64,000 bases of DNA from Prolixibacteraceae bacterium. Lineage in GTDB: Bacteria; Bacteroidota; Bacteroidia; Bacteroidales; Prolixibacteraceae. The stretch lies in the NCBI GenBank assembly GCA_021740385.1, contig JAIOZY010000002.1, forward strand, positions 62,001-126,000, given 5' to 3'. The position numbers and the translations under genes are program-made. The notes below the pieces were generated by a model. That model was not told the DNA's origin, searched no databases, and worked only from the letters and a program-made list of their open reading frames with translations. Of this stretch, positions 52,146 to 61,089 are shown piece after piece (within the stretch, counting starts at the first letter, position 1; every line of letters starts with the position of its first letter).

Positions 52146-53066
52146 TTAACGCACAACAATATTTTTCCCAAACAACGAACGTACAAAGAAATAGAAATAT
52201 TCGAAATGAACCACTTTTCGGATACTCCATTTTTGGAAACTTTCAACGGGTACTCGCTGGTAATTAAATGGGATATGGTCGTTTTTTAGGCCTGCTGTTC
52301 CGAAGGTATAGTCAACTATGTTTTCTTTTTTGAGTTTGTCGAAAAGCGATGATTTAACACCTTGGTCGGTAAAGGGAAAAGAAAAAACACGTAAGCCCTG
52401 ATTGAAATGTTTTTCGATATAAGCCATGCTTTCAGCAATTTGCCTGAACTGTTCTTCTTCAGTTATTTCCCAAAACTCGGGGTGGTCAATGCTGTGTGAG
52501 CCAATGAGAAAACCATCGTTTTTTAACGAAAGAATTTCATCGTGGGTCATATAGGGCGTAGCATCTTTTAAAAATTCAGCAAAAGATATTTTGTTTTCCG
52601 AAGCCAGTTTGTCAAGGTCGTTTTGCTGTGTGAATAATTTCTTGTCAGAATCGATACCTTGTTTTGCCAGCAACGTTTTTTTAAAGCGATGAAATAGCTG
52701 CTTATTATCGACAAACCCGGTGTTGATAAAAAAGGTAGCCGGAATGCCCTTTCTTTTCAGGATTGGTGCAATAACCGTGTGGCAGGTTTTCAGTCCGTCG
52801 TCGAACGAAAGGTGAAATTGGTTTTTTCGTGGGTGCTCAATAACGGTTTTTAAATCAACGGGTTCGAAATGTTTTAGCAGGTAGTCGAGCTCTTTTTCAA
52901 ACTGCACGGTTGTTTTCACGGTGTAGCTGTCAATGTATTCGGGCTTTATATCATCAACGGTATGGTAGAACGGCAGGAAAGGGGGGAGATGTTTCCCCAG
53001 CCTCAGCAATGAAAAAGGAAGCAAGTTGCCTGTTAAAGCGATGATATTTTTGAGTGGCCCGGTCAT
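52146..53066 (-). CDS. Polysaccharide deacetylase (NodB-like)
   Basis: 306 residues. NodB motif 1 FHLSFDDGLKTCHTVIAPIL (about 106-125, catalytic Asp and metal Asp) and motif 2 IGSHSIDHPEFWEI (about 194-207, metal-binding His pair) are intact. The preceding FLPFYHTVDDIKPEY is common in membrane-polysaccharide deacetylases. It removes N- or O-acetyl groups from a glycan. The start overlaps the stop of the FemAB-like gene by one base, so the three genes 52146-55277 form one operon. Confidence 0.9.
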   Translation of the reverse strand: MTGPLKNIIALTGNLLPFSLLRLGKHLPPFLPFYHTVDDIKPEYIDSYTVKTTVQFEKELDYLLKHFEPVDLKTVIEHPRKNQFHLSFDDGLKTCHTVIAPILKRKGIPATFFINTGFVDNKQLFHRFKKTLLAKQGIDSDKKLFTQQNDLDKLASENKISFAEFLKDATPYMTHDEILSLKNDGFLIGSHSIDHPEFWEITEEEQFRQIAESMAYIEKHFNQGLRVFSFPFTDQGVKSSLFDKLKKENIVDYTFGTAGLKNDHIPFNYQRVPVESFQKWSIRKVVHFEYFYFFVRSLFGKNIVVR

Positions 53067-53971
53067 TATTTTTTGAACAGTTTTAGTACGGGTGGCAGGT
53101 TGTTGTATTTTACATGCAGGTACGTTTCGGGTTGTGCCCCAAAGCCGGCAAAGAAGCGGGCAATGCTTTCAATGTTCGAGCCTTCAAAATCGAGGTACAG
53201 GTGTTTGCCGGCATGTTCTTCAATAACCGAATTGATGATGACATACATCGATCGGTATTCCCTTCCGGTTTCCGATGATACGGCATTCAGGTAAATGATC
53301 CGTTCTTTGTGTTTCAGGAAAACAGCCGCGGCAATCAGTTCATTGTTTTTTGTAAATGCCCCACGTATAAAACAGGCGCCCCTGTCGAGAGCATGTGAAA
53401 TAATCAGTTGCAGTTTCCCGATTGCCTGCGTTGAAACAGGCCCTTTACCGGCTTCTTTTTTCAATTTCAGGAAATCGGCGAGTCCAATATCAGTCGGGAG
53501 GTTTTCGTATTTCGCGGCTTTTTTCAGGTTTCGTTTGCAATGGGTTGAAAAAGAGCCCCTGATCTCGCCGTAGTTATGGTTAAGCGAGAGCAGGTAATTA
53601 TTTCTTTTTTCGCAATCAAGGTGTTCGCAGTCGATAAGGTTAAACGAATTCACCGAAATGTCGAAATAGCGGAGTTGCTTTTTCAGGGTGAAAAAGAACA
53701 GGGTTGAAATTTCGGGAATTGCCGGGGGGAATATGCCGTGTTGCTGGGCAAACAGAGGCTGGTAGGCATAATCGATGCCCATTTTTTTTGCCAAAATAAC
53801 GGGCATTACGTATTCGTAGTTTCCAAAAACAATGGCGTGCCAGTCGGGGTTCAGTATGTCGAGGTACCAGCTTAGGGCATAAATGCGCGAATTGGGGGCG
53901 CTGTTTATCGCGTTGTCCCATTTTATCAGGTCTACTTCGTCATTGTGTATGAATCTAATTTTTTTGTCCAT
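53066..53971 (-). CDS. FemAB/GNAT-like acyltransferase
   Basis: 301 residues of the peptidoglycan-bridge/GNAT-like type: N-terminal half with IYALSWYLDILNPDWHAIVFG and an ILAKKMGIDYAYQPLFAQQHG loop, C-terminal half with RGAFTKNNELIAAAVFLKHKERIIYL and YLDFEGSNIESIARFFAGFGA. Proteins of this pattern are regularly encoded between polysaccharide deacetylases in Bacteroidota. It probably transfers an amino-acyl or acyl group to a surface sugar; not established. Overlaps the upstream deacetylase gene by 17 bases. Confidence 0.75.
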   Translation of the reverse strand: MDKKIRFIHNDEVDLIKWDNAINSAPNSRIYALSWYLDILNPDWHAIVFGNYEYVMPVILAKKMGIDYAYQPLFAQQHGIFPPAIPEISTLFFFTLKKQLRYFDISVNSFNLIDCEHLDCEKRNNYLLSLNHNYGEIRGSFSTHCKRNLKKAAKYENLPTDIGLADFLKLKKEAGKGPVSTQAIGKLQLIISHALDRGACFIRGAFTKNNELIAAAVFLKHKERIIYLNAVSSETGREYRSMYVIINSVIEEHAGKHLYLDFEGSNIESIARFFAGFGAQPETYLHVKYNNLPPVLKLFKK

Positions 53972-55277
53972 CTCTTAGTTCAACGGCCATATTGGTCATT
54001 TCAGTATACACTTCGCGCCATTCTTTCCAGTGTCCTTCCCCGCTCAGCGATTCGTTGTGCCAAAGGCTGATAAAAGTACCACCAACAGCAGCTGTGGCCT
54101 GCATCAATGTTTTAATTTTACGCACGGCATCGGTTGCCCTGAGGTTGCGGTAGTTATGCAGGGTAACATCCATTACCTCGAAGGGGTAAATTTTCAGTTT
54201 TGTGATTTCGTTTTCAAGCACATCGAAAAAGTAAAACGGGGTGCAAATGCTGGCCCTGAAACCGGGCCGTGTGGGGTAGCCCATGGAATAATCGGCTTTT
54301 ATGTCGCTTTCTATCAGCCGGCGGTATGTTTTAGGCATCGATAATACCAGGTAGTGCTGCCTGCTGCGTTTTACTTTGCGTTTAACAATGTCTTTCAGCC
54401 GGTTAATTTCTTTTTTCAGTTGTTTCGTGTTTTTATTCGAATTGTACGAGGGGTGTATGCCAATTTTTCCGGTTTTGCCGCATTGCCTGATGAGTGCACG
54501 GTAAAAAGGGTTTTTGTGCGACAGGCTGCGGTCGCGTTTTCCCTGGTTGTTGAGCAAAAAGAAAAACACCGGCCTGAAATTAGCTGCTTTCAGGGTTTCG
54601 CTAATGAAATCGTAATTGTCGTAGGGGTCTTTACCTTTCATGATAACCACGGCCATGCGTTTACGTAACAAATGCCACCTGCCGTGCAAAACGTCTTTAC
54701 CCGATGAGGCCAATACCCTGAAAAAGTTTTTGTTTTTAAAAGCCCAGGCGTTGTCAATGTCGATGGTGGGCAGGTATTTGAACTTCGGGCGTTTAAAGCG
54801 GTAGCCTTCGTTTTGGTTTTCAATAATACCGGCCAGTTTTAAGGCCCAAATATTTATTAGTGGTTTTTCGAGGAAATGGTGTTGTACAGCAGCACTTTTG
54901 CGTGCCATAAAACGCTTGTGGCGGTCGCGTTTGCCCGGCAGGTACTCTTCGTAACGGGTAACGAGAAAAAATGCCGCGGCAAACAGATCGAAGGGTAAAC
55001 CGGTTCCGTTGGTTTGGAAAAAGGCTTTTTCGCCTTCCCATTCAAATATGTCAATACCAAAGTACTGAACATGGTTTTCGGAGAGCAAGCCCTTTGGTTC
55101 AACCATTAAGCCTTCAAGCCCGGGTTCAGCCGAATAGTTGATTTTTGGCCCGGCCGAATCGAGGTAGTTTTGCTTTTCTGTATAAAATTCAACAACATCG
55201 CCCATTATGGTTTCAAATATCAGGCGACAGGCATACTCAATGCGCGGAGTAAGTTCGGTGGAATAAACATTTATCAT
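53955..55277 (-). CDS. Polysaccharide deacetylase family protein, DUF7033 type
   Basis: 440 residues. An N-terminal domain of about 130 residues (INVYSTELTPRIEYACRLIFE, PFDLFAAAFFLVTRYEEYLP) is followed by a deacetylase-like barrel: KYLPTIDIDNAWAFKNK replaces the usual DDG motif, IGIHPSYNSNKN replaces the H-x3-H motif, and a C-terminal LWHNESL carries a His. The metal-site residues are therefore altered but present in the pattern of this Bacteroidota subgroup. First gene of a three-gene operon with overlapping starts. The 188-base gap upstream (55278-55465) shows nothing further. Confidence 0.8.
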   Translation of the reverse strand: MINVYSTELTPRIEYACRLIFETIMGDVVEFYTEKQNYLDSAGPKINYSAEPGLEGLMVEPKGLLSENHVQYFGIDIFEWEGEKAFFQTNGTGLPFDLFAAAFFLVTRYEEYLPGKRDRHKRFMARKSAAVQHHFLEKPLINIWALKLAGIIENQNEGYRFKRPKFKYLPTIDIDNAWAFKNKNFFRVLASSGKDVLHGRWHLLRKRMAVVIMKGKDPYDNYDFISETLKAANFRPVFFFLLNNQGKRDRSLSHKNPFYRALIRQCGKTGKIGIHPSYNSNKNTKQLKKEINRLKDIVKRKVKRSRQHYLVLSMPKTYRRLIESDIKADYSMGYPTRPGFRASICTPFYFFDVLENEITKLKIYPFEVMDVTLHNYRNLRATDAVRKIKTLMQATAAVGGTFISLWHNESLSGEGHWKEWREVYTEMTNMAVELRDGQKN

Positions 55278-55465
55278 AACCAGTAATTCTGGGCGTAAAT
55301 GTACAATTATTTTGGGATAGTCCGCCTATTACTCAAATCAAGATACCTGGGATTGTTAATAAAAAGAGTTATGCGTAACGATTTTATAAAAGTTATCCAA
55401 TAACATTTATATGCTTTATTCCCTTTTTACCACAAATTTTACCGAAGCGTCGGTTTGTCCGTTGG

Positions 55466-56002
55466 TTATTTTAATTTTGTGAAATAGGTTTCAAGTGTGC
55501 CGTTTTCGGCCATCTGGTTTATTTCCCCAAGGGTAAAATCCCTGCCTAATCCTTCACTAATATGATAATATTCTACAAAGGGGTTTTTATCAATGATCCT
55601 TGGTTTGTAATATAAATCAGCATTAAAATTGTCGCTATTATCTTTAATATATTCAATTTGTTCCTGAAATGTAACGTCAGTAAAGCTATTTATAAAAATC
55701 ATTTCTCTATCAACAATGTATCCCGACTTCAATTTCCATCGTTCGGTATACTGTATTTTGTTGTCCTTATCCTTAATAATATGAATAGAATTCTCATTAT
55801 ATACAGGGCATATTGCAATGTTTTCGTTGCTGTCAAGGTATACAGCAATGTAGTTGAAATAATCCCCTTTTGTTTTGTAAACCGCAAAGCCGGGCATTGA
55901 GCTGCTAATTGTGATGTCCTCATCGGCAAAAGGCGGTGTGTCTTTTTCGCAAGCTGTTATCAACAGGAAAATGATGCAGGTGAAAATTACAATTGGTTTC
56001 AT
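55466..56002 (-). CDS. Hypothetical small lipoprotein
   Basis: 178 residues. Signal MKPIVIFTCIIFLLITAC with lipobox Cys18, then CEKDTPPFADEDITISSS. The mature part is hydrophilic and mixed alpha/beta (GFAVYKTKGDYFNYIAVYLD, SGYIVDREMIFINSFTDVTF, GRDFTLGEINQMAENGTLE). The gene is AT-rich compared with its neighbours. Family not recognised; probably lipid-anchored. Confidence 0.65.
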   Translation of the reverse strand: MKPIVIFTCIIFLLITACEKDTPPFADEDITISSSMPGFAVYKTKGDYFNYIAVYLDSNENIAICPVYNENSIHIIKDKDNKIQYTERWKLKSGYIVDREMIFINSFTDVTFQEQIEYIKDNSDNFNADLYYKPRIIDKNPFVEYYHISEGLGRDFTLGEINQMAENGTLETYFTKLK

Positions 56003-56044
56003 ACGATTAAATTATTTATTTCAATTGGCATCGTATGGAACTCG

Positions 56045-56060
56045 CCCCGACAATTCGGGG
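56045..56060. repeat. Hairpin CCCCGA-CAAT-TCGGGG
   Basis: A perfect 6-bp GC stem with a 4-base loop in the 259-base AT-rich gap between the small lipoprotein gene and radC, 43 bases upstream of the lipoprotein start. Otherwise nothing is visible in the gap. Confidence 0.4.
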
Positions 56061-56261
56061 CTCGTTTCATAGCGGATTTTTTATTTTAGTATTTGTAAAT
56101 ATTATTTTCTAATGAAGAAAACTTATCTTTTTTTCAATATTGAATACGCTGTGGATTTTTATGTATTTTAGTTATGTGGTTTGTTGATTTAGATATGCAA
56201 TTTAAATAATAAAAGTCTAAGTACAAAATATATATTTATTTACAGTACATATTTTTACTTT

Positions 56262-56957
56262 TCATATCAGCCCCTCATCCGCCAAACTTGTATAATTGTT
56301 CCCGGCAACAATAATATGGTCGAGCACGGCCATATCGACCAGTTTCGCGGCTTCGGAAGTTTTCCGGGTAATTTCGAGGTCGCTTTGGCTGGCCCTTAGG
56401 TTCCCGCTGGGGTGGTTGTGGGCAAGTATGATGGATGATGCCGATTTTTCGATGGCTTTTTTAAGTATAACCCTTACATCGATAACCGTCCCGCTAATTC
56501 CGCCCAGACTGATCCTGGCCTTATCGATTACCTTGTTGGCACGGTCGAGGTAGAGTACCCAGAATTCTTCGTGGTCAAGGTGTGAGAGATCAACTTTTAG
56601 CACGTCGAAGGCATCGCGGCTGCTTTCGATGCGTGCAGCTTTGTTGGGCGAGCCCAGTTGCCGGCGGCGTGCCAGTTCAAGCGCTGCCAGTATGTTAATG
56701 GCTTTTGCATCGCCAATGCCCTTATATTTGGTTAATATATCAACCGAACATTTTCCCAGCAGGTCAAGGTCGTTTTTATAATCGGAAAGGATGCGCCGCG
56801 AAAGTTCCACGGCCGATTCGGTCAGGTTGCCCGACCCGATAAGGATGGCCATGAGCTCGGCATCGCTGAGTGCTGCAAATCCGTGTTTCAGCATTTTTTC
56901 ACGCGGGCGGTCTTCCACTGCCCACTGTTTGATCGACAGTTTTTTATAGTTTGCCAT
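56262..56957 (-). CDS. radC: RadC-family JAB/MPN-domain protein
   Basis: 231 residues. N-terminal helix-hairpin-helix part (KMLKHGFAALSDAELMAILIG, VDILTKYKGIGDAKAINILAA) and a C-terminal MPN domain with the JAMM metal site in ILAHNHPSGNLRASQSDLEI (about 175-194). Named after an old DNA-repair locus, although a repair role is not established. Stands alone, divergent from the DUF3108 gene. Confidence 0.93.
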   Translation of the reverse strand: MANYKKLSIKQWAVEDRPREKMLKHGFAALSDAELMAILIGSGNLTESAVELSRRILSDYKNDLDLLGKCSVDILTKYKGIGDAKAINILAALELARRRQLGSPNKAARIESSRDAFDVLKVDLSHLDHEEFWVLYLDRANKVIDKARISLGGISGTVIDVRVILKKAIEKSASSIILAHNHPSGNLRASQSDLEITRKTSEAAKLVDMAVLDHIIVAGNNYTSLADEGLI

Positions 56958-57125
56958 AAGCGCAAATTAAGCGATGGGATGAAAAAAAACAAGTTTCGCG
57001 ATTATTATGTGTTTTTTTTGAAAGCGTTTTTTAATTTTATACGAACATAAGCATTCTTGTCGTTTAATAATTAAATTTATGGAATAGGGGGCCAATGCTC
57101 ATCCTGTATTTAAAAAGTAACAATT

Positions 57126-57842
57126 ATGCGGTGGTTTGTATTCCATGTTTTTTTGCTTAGCGGGCTTTCCATTTTTGCCCAGCCCCGTTATGAAAAGTTG
57201 CTGTTCGATCTGCATTTTGGGTTTGTAAAAGGGGGCGAGGCTGTTTTTCTTATAAAAGACACGGTGGTAGGCAATAACGGGGAGATTCATGCCGTTTTGC
57301 ACGGCTATACCACAGGCCTGGCCGATTGGTTCTACTCGGTGAACGACCGTTTCGAAAGCATCATTTGCGAAGAAAACGACCTGCCAAAAAAATCGTTAAA
57401 ACAGTTGAAGGAGCAAAAGTACCGGTTTTACAACGAAGTAACTTTCGACCACGAGGCCGAAAAAGCCTACAGTAAGGTGTCGGGCTGGCATGATGTGGAA
57501 AGCGGCATTTGCGATTTGTCATCGTTATTGTACCATTTGCGTTTCTCGGGCAAACTTGAGGGGTTGTTGTTGGGCCAGATTATTGAAATCCCCTTTTGGG
57601 ATACCGATGAATGGTACACGCTTGAATTGAAATACACGGGCCTGGATAAGGTGCAAACGCCCATGGGCCACGTTGAGTGCATCAGGCTGGAGCCACAGCA
57701 TGTATCGGGGCGTTTTTTTAACCGCCGCAACCCCATGAATGTCTGGATTACAAACGATCATCAAAAGGTGCCGGTTTTAATGGAATTGAATTTCAGTATA
57801 GGAACCGTACGGTGCATTTTGCGCGAAGTCCCTTCTTCGTAA
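57126..57842 (+). CDS. DUF3108-type secreted protein
   Basis: 238 residues with signal peptide MRWFVFHVFLLSGLSIFAQ. The pattern LLFDLHFGFVKGGEAVFLI near the N terminus, the middle LSSLLYHLRF and the C-terminal VECIRLEPQHVSGRFFN with MNVWITNDHQKVPVLME match DUF3108, a beta-rich periplasmic family of unknown function. It ends 8 bases before the converging tsaB gene. Confidence 0.85.
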   Translation: MRWFVFHVFLLSGLSIFAQPRYEKLLFDLHFGFVKGGEAVFLIKDTVVGNNGEIHAVLHGYTTGLADWFYSVNDRFESIICEENDLPKKSLKQLKEQKYRFYNEVTFDHEAEKAYSKVSGWHDVESGICDLSSLLYHLRFSGKLEGLLLGQIIEIPFWDTDEWYTLELKYTGLDKVQTPMGHVECIRLEPQHVSGRFFNRRNPMNVWITNDHQKVPVLMELNFSIGTVRCILREVPSS

Positions 57843-57850
57843 AAAACGGG

Positions 57851-58564
57851 TTATTTTTTGCCCAACACGCTGTTTTTAGGGGTGGTGGCAATAAAATATT
57901 TCAAATAAAACGGTTCGAAATAGGCCAGGTCGGCAAATTGTTTTTTCAAAAAGGCAGTGTTTGCCAACGGCGCCATGTTTTTTGCCGAGGCATACACCCC
58001 GTCGATAAAACGGATGTTTTCCTTTTTTAATTCTTCCCTGCATTTTGCCGATCCATTGCCAAACAGCCACAGGGTTCCTTTTTCAGTAAACTCACTGAAA
58101 GAATTTTCATCGACAACCGTAGCTGAAACATTTTGCAATTTTCTCATGTTTTGATTGAAAACGGCCGAGTAAACTTCCATCCTGCGGGCATCAATCATGG
58201 GAATAAAAAAGTTTTCACCCGAAAGGCTTTTAGGGTCAATTTGTTGCTGCACAACGTGATTGGCCATGGCCTCGAGCGGGCAAACGGTAATTAATGGCAA
58301 CGCGGCCCCGTAACAAATGCCTTTTGCAACCGATACGCCAATGCGCAGTCCGGTATACGAGCCCGGTCCCTTGCTAACGGCAACGGCATCGAGGTTTGAT
58401 GTTTTCAGGTTGTTGCTTTTCAGCAGTTCGTCAATAAAAACCGTGAGCAGCCTGGAATGGTTCAGCCCGCTGAGGTCTTCACGTAAATCGGCAACAGTGT
58501 CCTTTTTTACAAGGGCTACCGAACATACTTCGGTGGTTGTTTCGATGCATAAAATTGTGGCCAT
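57851..58564 (-). CDS. tsaB: tRNA threonylcarbamoyladenosine biosynthesis protein TsaB
   Basis: 237 residues from the ATG at 58564, which begins MATILCIETTTEVCSVALVK as expected; an upstream in-frame ATG at 58615 would add an odd extension. Other motifs are LDAVAVSKGPGSYTGLRIGVSVAKGICY at about 68-95 (ASKHA fold) and PMIDARRMEVYSAVF. With TsaD and TsaE it makes the t6A modification at tRNA position 37. Essential in most bacteria. Confidence 0.95.
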   Translation of the reverse strand: MATILCIETTTEVCSVALVKKDTVADLREDLSGLNHSRLLTVFIDELLKSNNLKTSNLDAVAVSKGPGSYTGLRIGVSVAKGICYGAALPLITVCPLEAMANHVVQQQIDPKSLSGENFFIPMIDARRMEVYSAVFNQNMRKLQNVSATVVDENSFSEFTEKGTLWLFGNGSAKCREELKKENIRFIDGVYASAKNMAPLANTAFLKKQFADLAYFEPFYLKYFIATTPKNSVLGKK

Positions 58565-58617
58565 AACAAATCGGTTTCGGGGCAAAAATAGTGAAACTAA
58601 TGAAACGGGGTTCAAAT

Positions 58618-59925
58618 TTAATCAAGGGTATCGTCGATAATTTTCACGTTTTCGGAAAGGAAAATATCAACCGGGTAAACCGAAGGGCCCCATCCATCAT
58701 CAATAATTATTTCCGTTGCTTCTTTAACGGCGTACCAAACCAGGCTGCTGCAAATAAAACTTTCGGGAACCGTGTATTTCGAATAAAACGCTTCGGCAGC
58801 ATTGCAATACGGCACGCCAATGTACTTTGATGTTTCCGTTAGAATAGCTTCGTTATCGGCATCGGTCATGATTTTTTTCCAGGCTGTCAGCCCGTTGTTT
58901 TCATCATATACCGGTTCCCATTTTACATCGCAAACCTGGCAAACAAAAGCCAGCCCGTGTTTGTACAGCCATGCACGCCCAAGCTGTTCAAAGCTGGTAT
59001 CGTATTTAACGCCCGATCCGATCGAGAAAGAGGCATCGCTTGTAATCGTTTCCGGCAGCTCGTTGGCATTTTTTGTAAAAACGGCAACATGGCCTACATC
59101 GTACCAGTGTTTGTGGGGGTAGAAAACAATGGGCGAGCGGGTATTCCAGCCGCCTGGCAATGCCAGCATAAACCGGCCTTTTTTTATCGAAGGTCTTATC
59201 CGGTCGACAAAGCTTTGGGCCGAAAGTTGCGGTGGTGACCCCTGTATCATTGAAAAGGAGAGGTTGTAATTCGAAACAACCGTTTCCCAAAAACGATCAT
59301 CGGTATATTCTTCGTCATCTTCACCGCCCCCTTCTGACCGGAAGATGGTTCCCGCTGCGTTTTCAGGTTGCCGGGCTGAATGCAGGGCTTCCATGTCGGC
59401 CATCACTTTCAGAAAAGGGTCTTCGGCTACCCCGGCCGATTTCAGGTTTTCATACTTTCCCGACAAAGCACTGTTTCGTATTTCAAACAAAACCAACGAA
59501 TTCCCCGAGGGGTCTTTGCGGAATTTACGCGATAATCCGGCGGCTTCAATTTTTTTCCAGCTTTGCAGGAAAACGGTTAACGCTTTTTCATCCAAATCGA
59601 AAAGCGAACAGGTCTTCCCGTTTTTGTCGACTATTTTCAATGCATTCATTTTTTGAAGGATCGGGTTGTGGGTGAGGGGGGTTTTCAGCTTGTCGCCTTT
59701 TGTAAGGGCCGGGTGTTTGACATACCATTTGGCGGCTATCGAGAGGTTTTCGTAATATTCGGCAATTTCCGGAAAGGTATTTGAATCGTCAATTTCATCG
59801 GGGTGAATTATTACCGTATCGGCAAGCAGCGGGGTGTAGTCAACGGGCAATATGTCATCGTTGGTGCACGATGCTAAAAAAGAAACGGTTAATATGAAAA
59901 CAAGTGGCCTCAACCTTTTATTCAT
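58618..59925 (-). CDS. Lipoprotein with YiiX-like permuted NlpC/P60 (papain-like) domain
   Basis: 435 residues. Lipobox in LTVSFLASC (Cys20), a helical N-terminal half of about 230 residues, and a C-terminal half of the YiiX/permuted NlpC/P60 type: YDVGHVAVFTK carries the His that comes first in the permuted order, and ESFICSSLVWYAVKEAT carries the nucleophilic Cys near residue 393, with VPYCNAAEAFYSKYT between. Such enzymes cut amide bonds in peptides or lipid-linked substrates at the cell envelope. Substrate unknown. Divergent partner: none; it ends 54 bases before tsaB. Confidence 0.8.
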   Translation of the reverse strand: MNKRLRPLVFILTVSFLASCTNDDILPVDYTPLLADTVIIHPDEIDDSNTFPEIAEYYENLSIAAKWYVKHPALTKGDKLKTPLTHNPILQKMNALKIVDKNGKTCSLFDLDEKALTVFLQSWKKIEAAGLSRKFRKDPSGNSLVLFEIRNSALSGKYENLKSAGVAEDPFLKVMADMEALHSARQPENAAGTIFRSEGGGEDDEEYTDDRFWETVVSNYNLSFSMIQGSPPQLSAQSFVDRIRPSIKKGRFMLALPGGWNTRSPIVFYPHKHWYDVGHVAVFTKNANELPETITSDASFSIGSGVKYDTSFEQLGRAWLYKHGLAFVCQVCDVKWEPVYDENNGLTAWKKIMTDADNEAILTETSKYIGVPYCNAAEAFYSKYTVPESFICSSLVWYAVKEATEIIIDDGWGPSVYPVDIFLSENVKIIDDTLD

Positions 59926-59966
59926 GTGTTTTTTTTACGGGTGCCAAATATAAGAAAACAAAAAAA

Positions 59967-60482
59967 TTACAACGGTGCGTCAACCGCTTTTTTTCGGGGA
60001 ATTTCCATGATTTCAAGGTTTTGGATGTTTTTCCCGTCAATTTCGAAACGCAACAGGGTTTTTACCTGATGGAAGCCCGAGTTACCGGCAGCGCCCGGGT
60101 TCATGTGCAACAGGTTGAATTTTTTATCGTACATCACTTTCAAAATGTGCGAATGCCCCGAAATAAAGAGGTCGGGCGGATTGTCGGCCAATGTTGGTTT
60201 TACCGACTTGTCGTAGTGGCCCGGGTACCCACCAATGTGGGCAATCATTACCTTAACATCCTCGCAGCGGAATTTCAGAATTTTGGGAAAAGTTTTCCTG
60301 ATTTCAGTTCCGTCGATGTTACCAAAAACACCCCTGAGGGGCTTAAAACCACCCAGTTTTTCAACCACTTCCATGTTCCCGAAATCGCCGGCATGCCATA
60401 TTTCATCGCATTTTTCAAAAAAAGAAAAAACCCGATGGTCGATAAAACCATGTGTGTCCGAAAGCAGGCCAATTCGCTTCAT
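59967..60482 (-). CDS. YfcE/MJ0936-type metallophosphoesterase
   Basis: 171 residues. All motifs of the small calcineurin-like phosphoesterases are present: LLSDTHGFID (about 7-16), IWHAGDFGN (about 34-42), GVFGNIDG (about 53-60), IAHIGGYPGH and FISGHSHI (about 108-115). Probably a metal-dependent phosphodiesterase acting on small substrates. Cytosolic. Divergent from the SixA-like gene. Confidence 0.9.
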   Translation of the reverse strand: MKRIGLLSDTHGFIDHRVFSFFEKCDEIWHAGDFGNMEVVEKLGGFKPLRGVFGNIDGTEIRKTFPKILKFRCEDVKVMIAHIGGYPGHYDKSVKPTLADNPPDLFISGHSHILKVMYDKKFNLLHMNPGAAGNSGFHQVKTLLRFEIDGKNIQNLEIMEIPRKKAVDAPL

Positions 60483-60585
60483 AATGCATTCATGTTTGTT
60501 TGCAAGGCAAAGGGAGCAATATTTTTTTGTAATTTCATGGAAAATTTGAAAAAACCGGATTTTGCCGAATCATAAATAAATAACC

Positions 60586-61089
60586 ATGGAACAATTGAAA
60601 CGATTAATTATTGTGCGTCATGCCAAAGCCGAACGGGGCGGTTACGACAACGATTACTACCGTGAACTGACCGAAAGGGGCGTAAACGATGCCCACAATG
60701 TGGCAAAAGACCTGCTCGAATGGGACATCGTGCCCGGTAAAATGGTATCGAGCCCGGCCACCCGTGCATTGACAACAGCCCGCATATTTGCCGGGGAACT
60801 CAATTTTGATGAAAAAAATATTGTTGAGATAGAAGAACTCTATTTTGAATACACTTCGGGCGAGTTTGTTGAACTTGTGCAGGAAACCCCTGATGATGTT
60901 GCGAACCTTTTCATTTTCGGGCACAACCCGTTTATGTACTACATGGCAAAATACATGTGCAACAATTTTATGGGCGACATGCCAACCTGTTCAACGGTTG
61001 TGATCGATTACAAAATCGAAAGATGGAAACAGGCCCAACCCGGGGAAGGAAACTTCTTCTTACATTTGTACCCAAAATTGTACAAGTGA
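60586..61089 (+). CDS. SixA-like histidine phosphatase
   Basis: 167 residues. The phosphate site LIIVRHAKAERG (catalytic His about residue 10 in RHA), RELTERGVNDA, SSPATRALTTARIFA and the second His in FIFGHNPFM are those of SixA-type histidine phosphatases, which remove phosphate from phosphohistidine proteins. Its stop TGA overlaps the GTG start of rsmE (GTGA at 61086-61089), so the two are coupled. Confidence 0.92.
   Translation: MEQLKRLIIVRHAKAERGGYDNDYYRELTERGVNDAHNVAKDLLEWDIVPGKMVSSPATRALTTARIFAGELNFDEKNIVEIEELYFEYTSGEFVELVQETPDDVANLFIFGHNPFMYYMAKYMCNNFMGDMPTCSTVVIDYKIERWKQAQPGEGNFFLHLYPKLYK

Noticed and set aside
60957-61085. Earlier start for rsmE inside the SixA-like gene
   Set aside because: The added 43 residues do not resemble RsmE; the GTG at 61086 gives the standard N terminus and couples to the upstream stop.
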